Positions 32,700 through 40,457 of a stretch of DNA of 40,457 nucleotides are shown here, one piece after another. Positions within the stretch are counted from its first letter, which is position 1. Each line of letters begins with the position of its first letter. The translations under genes were made by a program, and so were the position numbers. This DNA comes from Chara braunii (taxonomy: Eukaryota; Streptophyta; Charophyceae; Charales; Characeae): the NCBI GenBank assembly GCA_003427395.1, contig BFEA01000152.1, positions 885,289 through 925,745 of the forward strand, written 5' to 3'. The notes beneath the pieces are model-generated. The model ran no database searches. It worked only from the letters and a program-made list of their open reading frames with translations, and was not told the DNA's origin.

Positions 32700-33848
32700 A
32701 AGTACTCCCCTACTCCCACGCAACCCCTTTCCTTTCTAACTCTCATCCTACTAACCTACCCCTCAAACTACTACTACCAACCAGCTCGCCCGGGTTGAAA
32801 ACCCCGGGCTCGGCTCTTGGCTTGCTCGATATCCCTTAGAAACGGGCGGGACGAGCTCCTTCCTCCTCTTTTTTTCCGGTCGCCATACCTCCGCGAGACC
32901 CTTCTCTTCTCTAACTCCCGAACCACTAACCTTCTGCTAGTACTGACCCCGGATTCGTGCTCGCCCAACATAAAACCCTCGGGGTCGTGCTCCTCCCCGC
33001 TCGATACCATCGAATATCGAGCGGGCTTTCACGTCATCACTCCTCCCTCGCTCCCGCCGGCTTCTGCCATAGCCACCGCGCACTAACCTCGCTATCTAAC
33101 TCCCCCCCCACTGCTCCGTTCCAAAAACGGACACGACTACTACGTTCGCCTGGTCCGTAAACCCCTGACTAGCACTTTCGCCCGCCTGATTTCGTTAAGA
33201 AACGGACGATCTTCACTGTCTTCAGCTTCGCCATAGCTCCTCCCCTCTCTCTCAGACGTCGAATGCATCCAGCGCGAATTCGCGCCAGGTTCTTTTTCCA
33301 TTCTGCTGCTTGCCCGTCGCTCTTTCGTTGCGCTAAGCCGCCCGGTCAACCGTACTGCCCGTCACTCTACCGCGCCAGCCCCCACCGTTTCTTTCGAACG
33401 CTTCCTGTCTCTACGGCCTCCCACCTGCTTTCTTCGAGACACAGGCCCGACAGCAGCGGACCCTGTCGTAGCGGCTCGCTGGTTGTTCCAATAACTCCAG
33501 CTATCAGAGGCAAACCCCAGAGAGAAACGGCTACCAGTCGGTTCGATAGTCCCTTTTGTGAGCAGCTCGGCCCCCGCCTCCTAGAGGTACACCGTTGGTT
33601 CCCCCCCCCCCTTTCGTGAGGGGCCCTCAGCAGAGACCGCTGAAGTCCATAGGGGAAAGGGACCTGGAGGGGAGAAACATTGACTGGCCTGTCAACGAGG
33701 CTCGGTCTTGATGTTACCGACTGACCCCTGACCAATATCACCCACCTGCTGCGGTATGTATCTCGCCCACTGATGGGTGCGGCTCCCTCATATTCCCCCA
33801 CAGGGGCTTGAACCCGAATGTGGCTGCTATGGGGCTCTCCCGTAATAC

Positions 33849-33856
33849 TATATAAA
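33849..33856 (+). promoter_or_regulatory. possible TATA box
   Basis: TATATAAA followed by GGGG lies in otherwise GC-balanced DNA. Downstream on the plus strand is a 98-codon frame (34,047-34,340) and an AATAAAAAAAA signal at about 34,340. This could be a small transcription unit of the inserted element, but the frame is unrecognised. Confidence 0.25.
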
Positions 33857-34552
33857 GGGGTAACCTCGGCGCCGTCACAAAAATAGTTTGTAATCATACT
33901 TCAGGCAATCCCGCGAACACAACACACCCCCGCGTGACCCTACAAAACCCGAAATGTGGGTCATATACATCCTGCATTACCGGCCTCTTTGCCTCAAGTG
34001 CAACTACAAACCCGAGCCCTGACCACGCCCTATTCCCAACAGTGGTGTGATAGCGTACTCTCGCCGACATCTCAACACGCGGGCCCATCAGACGAGGCAC
34101 GTACTCAAGGTCCCCGACTGTCGGGACAACCATAAAATCTGGCGTCGCATCCTGCTAGCGCTAGGCCCAAGGTTGGGTCTAGTTTTGTCAGACGCTCAAA
34201 TAAACAAACATTGCGCGACGTGCAGACCTACCGAAATAATTTCAGAACCATCTTGCTGTCGATTTCGTCCTCCACACGTACGCACAGGTCACCGACAAGC
34301 GCACCAATCACGGAACATAATCCTTTTAATCCTATCTTAATAAAAAAAACAAAAATCTGGTAGGCAACTATGCCGACTTTCACAACCATCAATCAAAAAA
34401 CGATCACGGGCGCCTCAAATCTGCGCGCCCACACACTTTTTATTCTTGTCAACCATCCAGTCAAAGTAAATCACAGACATTGCCACGCCTCTCGCGGTAT
34501 ACTTAGAACTTCAAACCAAACTATTCCTGTCGTCTGCAAAAACCAGGGCGGA

Positions 34553-34570
34553 TACCCTTGTAAGGGTATT
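34553..34570. repeat. 18-base palindrome at the edge of the insertion
   Basis: ATACCCTTGTAAGGGTAT is an 8-bp perfect stem with a two-base loop, ending 12 bases inside the right boundary of the 6.9 kb insertion. Subterminal hairpins occur in some transposon classes, but the CTRR end expected of a Helitron is absent. Confidence 0.7.
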
Positions 34571-34582
34571 CACACCGACAAC

Positions 34583-35080
34583 GTTGTTCCGTGCTGACGA
34601 ATGTTCTTTATATACATACTGTAAATAAATGTCGATAATATTTTCGTTCAGCCATTCATTATCGGCCAATCGTGCAACGACAGATTTTTTTTTGGGAATG
34701 GCGTATCTCTTTGATTTCCACGTGAAGGGAAACAGTTTGTCCTCATGAAACATGTCTATCTTCTCTTCTCTCGTTCTGGCGATGTCCCCAACTTTCGCCT
34801 TTCCCTCAATGTCGGATGACTCTTCAACCATCAGCTGGGGAGATTTTACTTCACATTCCGTCGTTATTTCATACATTTCTGCGTACCAAGGGTCCTTCAA
34901 TATTTTCTTCCACATCTTCACTGACCTCTCACTGATCAGTAGCAACAAAGGTTCGCTCACGACTTCTCTGCATAAGTCTTCGTCGTTATTTCTTGTCCTG
35001 AGACTGATCGTCGTTTTTGTACCCATATACGAACACTTCTTGGCGCTACCACCTGTGTTGTTCTTTTGTGACTCTATCAT
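34583..35080 (-). pseudogene. Ulp1/SENP-type cysteine protease, N-terminal part with its ATG
   Basis: A 166-codon frame begins with ATG at 35,080; a stop lies 12 codons upstream. The C-terminal 30 residues match the opening of the Ulp1 catalytic domain: RLADNEWLNENIIDIYLQYV, with the family's W-L-N and following helix. The preceding 135 residues are an unrecognised, charged N-terminal extension with KSKRYAIPKKK, a possible nuclear-localisation signal. The frame matches the domain up to SSARNN at 34,583 and continues, without loss, at 27,703. The distance from WLN to the next strand then equals that of known SENPs as I recall them. This half is undamaged; the other is broken. Confidence 0.72.
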
Positions 35081-35429
<349 letters not shown>

Positions 35430-35563
35430 TTTAGGGTGAACTTTAGTCTGACATGTGGTTTTCACCACTTCAAAAGGTTAGCCACATTTTAGATGATTTT
35501 TCTCAATAATTGACAGAAAGAAAGAGATAAACGTCTTTTTTTGTTCCTCTATACTTCGGAAGA

Positions 35564-35795
35564 AAGACGCCCCTCTCTCTCTCCCACTCTCTCGCATGTA
35601 AGACCATAACGAAACAATATGAATTTCTCACAAAGCGAAAGATAGAGAGACATCATTTTTTTTTCTTTTGTATTTTTTATAAAGACGCCTCTCTCTCTCT
35701 CTCTCTCCCTCTCCCTCTCTCTCTCTCCCTCTCCCTCTCTCTCTCTCTCTCTCATGCGAGACCATAACGAAACAACATTAGTTTCTCATAAGGCA
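35564..35795. repeat. duplicated unit with CT microsatellite
   Basis: AAAGACGCC, a CT run, then CATG..AGACCATAACGAAACAA and TTTCTCA.AA.GC occurs twice (35,564-35,640 and 35,682-35,795). The CT run is much longer in the second copy (about 35,692-35,753). Confidence 0.85.
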
Positions 35796-36147
35796 TGGTT
35801 CTGTAATGCCAAAGTTACAAACGTTTCATTTGTTTCTTCTACAATACATACTTGTTCAAATAAAAACAGTTCTCATGTTGTTTTGCATGCTGCTTCAATC
35901 CCTATTGTGGTTTAGAGAAACATGGAAGAATGTGAACTGTGTCTACGATAGTGTCAATTGATATGACGTTACTGTGTTGATGTCTATTCAACTTCTCCCA
36001 TTTCAATTTTTTGCAACCAGTTATGTGATGTTTTTTGCTGTCGACTTCCTTGTACTATTGCATAAATTCGCACCTGTGTTTAACACTACCGTTGTCCGTG
36101 CACGTGTTCACGACAAAAAACATGGTCACCAATGCAAACCATATGCA
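35796..36147. other. no recognisable gene
   Basis: AT-leaning DNA immediately downstream of the transposase remnant on its strand, so it may be that gene's 3' flank. A plus-strand frame of 106 codons (35,974-36,294) overlaps the transposase on the opposite strand and is judged a shadow. Confidence 0.4.
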
Positions 36148-37677
36148 TTATTTGCTTGCTCTAATTGCCACATCACTATGCACTGCTCTCTCATGGAACT
36201 CTGGCGAAACTCTTGCAGTTTGAATAAGCGTGCCCATGTTTGTTTCATCTTGTGTGCAGACGATGGCGATGAGTGTCCGTGTGTGTATGACTAGTTCGTC
36301 AGAAGGAGGTTGACAACCATTCTCCATCATGTACGTCGTCAACGCATCTTGAAAATCGAGTCTGCAAGGAATTTTTTTTAGTATCTTACACGCAAGGTTG
36401 TCAATGCCTTCCTCCTCTTGTATGTACTCATCATCGATGCTGAACCACCGAAGTTGCAGAGTTGAAGTTTTTGTATCACGTAGTGCGAGGGTGTTCATTC
36501 CGGTGACCATAAGTCTATCACGGACGACCGGTTGTCAACCGTTCTCTTCCTTCATTTTTTTACGATCTCTTTCTTTTTACGCACTTCCAATGAGTGGCGT
36601 ACATAGTTCACCATCTGGGTTGAAGCTTTTCGCTTGTTTGATGACAGGTATGGCTGTTTGCAAAACTTCCTGTGCTGATGCTCCCAAACATCTGCCGCGA
36701 AGGTGTCGGGGACACCGGATCGCTCAATGCACGTTCTCAGTTGCATAAGATCGTCCAACTTGAAAATTTTCGATGTTGATGGTTGGTATTTTTCTAGTTT
36801 TGCTTTGATGGTTGTTATGAAGTCCGTGATCAAAGCATCGCATTCATCGAGTGAAGCACACGTGTGTGTTGTGCACCGAAATACGCATATGTAAGTTTCC
36901 ATTAGTTTCACAAAACAAATGGTAATGCCCTTGCTTGTCAAGCGTGGGATAATATTAGAAATAAGGAATATGCACACCGTCATGACTGACCGATTTTGCT
37001 TGGCCTCAAACCGTCCCTTCCTCGAAAAAAAATCGTTGCCAGTGGCCACGGGCAACACAAGTTGGGAGTATGTTCTGGCGCATTTCTCACTAACGCTTTG
37101 CAGCCTTACATCCAGTTCTTTCAGGATCTGTGTGTGAGGTAAGTGTGTCAACTTCTCAAAGGCTGCAGTCCTGAATGTGTCAATCATGTGCAAGAATATG
37201 CTATACTCGATTGTGTGCATATGGTCTGGTTGCTATGCTAGGTGGTAGTCTAGCTGAGGATCATCACCATTATGACCCCTGTAGAATTCTCAAAGACCGT
37301 TCTGTTGAACTCTGACATCGTGCTTCAGTGGCACGGCGAATGTCGCTGTTATCGGCATTCAATACATCTGCTGCGAGTTGTGTTTCCAGGGTCTGCAATC
37401 TCCTGCAGTTTGTGAAATCGGCGACATCAAAGTCGTTTTTCGACACACTGCATGTTGGATACGCACCAAATTTCACAGTTGCAATGACACATCTTTCTGC
37501 ACTTACGATATTCACTGCACCTAGACTCGATGGCGCGGCCTCATCGACCACACCCATCTTCTGCCCTGGTATTCTTTCGGCCACCGTGGTCGGGCATGCG
37601 CTCGCTTGATGTAAGTTTAAAGTTCGTAAAGACATGAAAGACCTGCGACAGCCGCACACCCTTGGACCGCTGTCCAT
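36148..37677 (-). pseudogene. DNA transposase remnant: zinc finger joined to C-terminal half, Plavaka/KDZ- or CMC-like
   Basis: A true ATG (37,677; A at -3, G at +4) opens with a Cys/His finger, VCGCRRSFMSLRTLNLHQAS, in a 135-codon frame ending at 37,270. From 37,290 another frame carries PDHMHTIEYSIFLHMIDTF, then GRFEAKQNRSVMTVCIFLI, then KIFKLDDLMQLRTCIERSGV and HRKFCKQPYLSSNKRK. After a one-base slip in an A run near 36,555 comes a tail ending FHERAVHSDVAIRASK at 36,148. Finger first, a D.xH.xE helix mid-protein, and late K..KL..L......G ... E..H......Y.SSNK motifs match the layout I recall for Plavaka-type transposases. About 500 residues between finger and PDHMH, where the catalytic core should start, are missing. 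Stops: TAG at 37,235-37,233 and TGA at 36,537-36,535. Inactive; family assignment from memory. Confidence 0.55.
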
Positions 37678-38443
37678 TTTTTAATAGCGTTTTCGTGATT
37701 CGCCTCTTTCAAAACTGTTGAACTTCTTTCATATATGGCGGATGCACGTTCGTCGCGAAGTTATCGACTGACACCCTTCACCTTGGGACACCGCTTTCTA
37801 ATTATTGTGTGCATTCCAAAAACAAACAGAGCGGTGCGGACAGTGTTTTGATTAGCATATTGTATATTGTTTTTCCTCGTTTTAATAATAAGTAGCAAAA
37901 CATATTTTATTGTTTTGTTTCATTGTTGTATCTCCTCTTCTGTGTGAGAGAGAGAAAGAGAGGGAGTATTGAGTGTCGTTTTCGGTATCAATGGTCTGTG
38001 TGTGATCGCAATGATTGAGAGAGATTACTAGTCAACCGTGTGACACAATAATTTGTATGCCATGAGATCAATGGTCGTGTAGTCAAAGGGAACGTTTGAC
38101 GCATGGTAGAGGAGATATGACATAATATTCGTCAGTCGCATTTGCGCGGTCTTTTTGGTGAATTTCCCATCCACGATGTTTGTCTATGTGTTATGTTTTT
38201 TCCATTTGCACGGGACAATGATTGCACCTTAGCACCCTAGCCGACCTCCGCAAACACTTCCGAAACATTTCACAAATTAATAAATTAGTTTTCAAACGAC
38301 AAATAATGCAAAAAAAACACAACATACACATATTGGTCATCATAGGGGGTGTGACGTATCTCATTTACTCCGAAAGGCAATAAATTATGACATACATCGT
38401 AAAAATCATCAAATGATTCAAATTTTGTTAAATCCACTGTCTG
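37678..38443. other. upstream region of the transposase, no other gene seen
   Basis: AT-rich DNA with a GA-rich patch at about 37,946-37,965. It probably holds the 5' end and terminal region of the transposon, but I could not identify a terminal inverted repeat or target duplication. Confidence 0.35.
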
Positions 38444-38522
38444 CACGCAGTAGTGAACCGCATGTACTTGTGGAGGTAGAGAGCAACCAGTATGACACGT
38501 AACACGCAGACGGATGTACAGG

Positions 38523-38728
<206 letters not shown>

Positions 38729-38876
38729 CCAACCCTGCTTGGAGAGGCAAAGACTGACGAACATGATACACAAACATAGAGGGATGTACAGGTTCACGTT
38801 CCCATGCGCATCAAAACGCATTTGCAATGATTTTTTATGCTACTACCCAATTGCTCTATATTCTGTATGCCTGTCC

Positions 38877-40307
38877 TCATCCCCGCTCTCTAACATGGTC
38901 TATTGTGGTGTGTGTGTGTGTCTGTGTGCTTCCCCGTGGCCGAGTACTAACTATTGCGTCTCCTGTTGACAAGCCGAGATGCAATGTCTGTCCACAAGCA
39001 GTTGTCAGTGCGTCGTGCATGAGGAAACTGAGGTTGACTCCCCATGTTAGTGACGTCGCTAGCACAACCTCTCTGTTCACCAGAACAAACCATCCATTGC
39101 CAACACATGACCACTTTTTCTTGACTCCCCATGTCAGTGACGTCGCTAGCACAACCTCTCTGTTCACCAGAACAAACCATCCGTTGCCAACACATGACCA
39201 CTTTTTCCCCTTGTTGCATGATTTTATAATGTTGGTCACTGCGACATACTGGAGTGTGTCATCTGGTGTTGCCCCCTTCAGCATAATAGGCAACACTTTA
39301 TGCAGATCGAGAAAAGCATGTGCCAACCTCAGAATTGCATGTGCTCACGCTTTTGTCACTTGTCCACCCGCCTTCTTTAAATCATAGTACACATCATGCT
39401 CCTCTCCTCCTTCATCGCTGCTGACATCGCAGCTAGTCATTTCCACCTCAGAAGATGATGCCCCGTCATCCTTTTTTTCATCTTCTTCTTCTTCTGCATT
39501 TCCTGTGTGCTCTGCAATACAACTCGGTAACTCGGGCTCTTGGAATTCACGATCACGCTGTTGTTCTTTCATTGTGAAGCCATTGAACATATCTTCTTCG
39601 TCTATCTCCTCTGTCGTTGTTGTCTGCACGGGAGGAATAACGACTGACATATTTGTTTCTTGTACCGCTGATATCTGTCCGTTGTGTGAAATAATTGCAA
39701 GATTTGTTTCTCTGGCCATCAACTTCCACCCTTCTTCTTTTTTTCTTTGTCTCTCAACATCGGAACCGGCATTGCCGAACTTCTCCAAAGCTGTTGATAA
39801 TTTCCTTCCTCACAACGGTGTGTCAGATATCATGTTATCTTTCTTTCTTGCTCGCATATATTCAATTAGCTCTTGATCTTGCAGTGCCAACTCTGTGACT
39901 TCATGCAACGCCTCATGGATGACGTTCCTGTCGTCGGGATTCTTTTTCATGAAGTCCACAAGTTGATCCAGTAAAACATATTCGACATCATCCGCGACTG
40001 TGACAAGACCATCTTGAAAGTCTTTTGGAGGTGTTTGTGTTATGTCCTTCATCCTAGACAACAATAAAATTTCCGCTGCACCAGTCTTCAACTCGTTCTT
40101 CGGCCCATCAACAACCATCTCCGAATTCTTCGCGGAAGTGCCTAGCAACTTATTGAAATCCGCAGGTGTATATCTCCCCCCTTTCCGACGCATTGTCATG
40201 TCCACGTCCCTTTTTTCGCACATCTCTTCTCTGCACATCCACTGAACTACTCCTTTGAGACTGTATGCACTGTCTTCCACGTCGCTGTTCACTCGTACAT
40301 CTGGTGA
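38877..40307 (-). pseudogene. unrecognised acidic protein of the minus-strand element, two stops
   Basis: One reading frame runs 477 codons from an acceptor-like CTTCTGACAG (exon start 40,307) to a stop at 38,877, interrupted only by TGA at 39,812-39,810 and 39,347-39,345. Composition is clearly protein-like. It has RRKGGRYTPADFNKLLGTSA near residue 40, EYVLLDQLVDFMKKNPDDRN near 110, an Asp/Glu/Ser-rich stretch near 265-310 (EEEEDEKKDDGASSSEVE) and LAHAFLDLHKVLPIMLKGAT after the second stop. The end contains an 87-bp in-frame duplication. Both stops could be CGA-to-TGA changes, or GTGAG splice donors. No known domain is recognised. It precedes the transposase on the same strand, so it is a candidate accessory protein of the element; the first exon(s) lie outside the window. 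Confidence 0.5.
39034..39207 (-). repeat. 87-bp in-frame tandem duplication
   Basis: Two copies (39,034-39,120 and 39,121-39,207), nearly identical, begin TTGACTCCCCATGT on the plus strand. In the minus-strand frame each encodes 29 residues around WSCVGNGWFVLVNREVVLAT. The near identity shows it is recent. Confidence 0.92.
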
Positions 40308-40348
40308 CTGTCAGAAGCGTTGCAATAATGTTTGTGCTTTGACACCAA

Positions 40349-40351
<3 letters not shown>

Positions 40352-40421
<70 letters not shown>
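40352..40421. repeat. CT microsatellite
   Basis: About 70 bases of CT directly inside the right copy of the 38-bp inverted repeat, mirroring the GA run at 38,558-38,659. Confidence 0.98.
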
Positions 40422-40426
<5 letters not shown>

Positions 40427-40457
40427 TGATGTATGTTGAGTTCTAGCTATATTAGAA
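40420..40457 (-). repeat. 38-bp inverted repeat, right copy, cut by window end
   Basis: Perfect inverse of 38,523-38,560. It reaches the last base of the window, so its true length is unknown. Confidence 0.97.

Larger units (their letters stand above)
27709..34582. mobile_element. 6.9 kb insertion inside the Ulp1 domain
   Basis: The Ulp1 frame stops matching at 34,583 and resumes at 27,703, with no codon lost and the frame kept if one of the two GTTGT (minus strand ACAAC) copies at 27,704-27,708 and 34,583-34,587 is removed. That is the behaviour of an insertion with a 5-bp target duplication. The outermost bases can also be read as 7-bp inverted ends (GTTGTCG and CGACAAC). I find no long terminal repeats, no polymerase and no transposase inside. 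The content is repeats and composition-biased DNA, possibly several nested insertions. A giant intron is the alternative, but no GT-AG pair fits the phase. Confidence 0.55.
32700..34582. other. right part of the insertion: CT-rich, no recognisable gene
   Basis: The stretch 32,700-33,620 is pyrimidine-rich. Two related blocks around TTAGAAACGGGCGGGACGA (near 32,838) and TTAAGAAACGGACGATC (near 33,196) are about 360 bp apart. Frames at 33,367-33,897 and 33,894-34,133 (minus) are open but unrecognised. Confidence 0.4.

Noticed and set aside
33800-33840. Minus-strand GGGTTCAAGCCC as a tRNA B box
   Set aside because: The T stem pairs only three bases and no D or anticodon arm fits.
27709-34582. 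LTR retrotransposon as the inserted element
   Set aside because: The two ends show no direct long terminal repeats, no TG...CA ends fit the 5-bp duplication, and no gag or pol domain was recognised.
34553-34582. Helitron 3' end
   Set aside because: A hairpin is present but no CTRR end follows, and Helitrons do not make a 5-bp target duplication.
35974-36294. 106-codon plus-strand frame
   Set aside because: Antisense to the transposase tail; no motif.

Overview
The window looks like transposon-dense nuclear DNA of a plant-lineage eukaryote. There are no bacterial operons. Recognisable coding pieces are separated by kilobases of repeats, splice signals are GT-AG, dinucleotide microsatellites are long, and there is one 647-base assembly gap. 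The only clear host gene is a p23 co-chaperone whose best exon resembles plant p23. A large-genome streptophyte, perhaps a charophyte alga such as Chara, is my best guess. That rests on style and memory, not on a search.

Layout. 1-7,500: a p23 gene on the minus strand, with a clear exon at 469-649 and a probable five-base first coding exon at 7,496-7,500. The 6.8 kb between them would be an intron holding minisatellites, four related MITEs and a 2.2 kb purine-rich tract. 7,500-10,330: microsatellites and AT-rich DNA. 10,330-16,340: two terminal-inverted-repeat elements, one spanning the gap, clusters of palindromic repeats and a degraded reading frame. 16,340-24,200: mostly non-coding DNA with a pyrimidine-rich stretch, a 29-bp minisatellite, tRNA-like remnants, an unrecognised broken frame and a 166-bp tandem array.

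24,500-40,457: the most interesting part. A series of protein-like segments runs on the minus strand from the right edge of the window to about 24.5 kb. In transcription order they are an unrecognised acidic protein, a zinc-finger protein joined to the C-terminal half of a DNA transposase (I see resemblance to Plavaka/KDZ-type or CMC-type transposases), a Ulp1/SENP-type cysteine protease, an acidic-basic low-complexity protein and two unrecognised segments. All main parts carry stops or frameshifts. The Ulp1 domain is cut between two codons by about 6.9 kb of other DNA flanked by 5-bp direct repeats. I read the whole as one large decayed DNA transposon, or several nested ones, that carried both a transposase and a SUMO-protease-like gene. 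Small foldback repeats next to GA/CT microsatellites recur throughout this region, and a perfect 38-bp inverted repeat brackets the first coding block.
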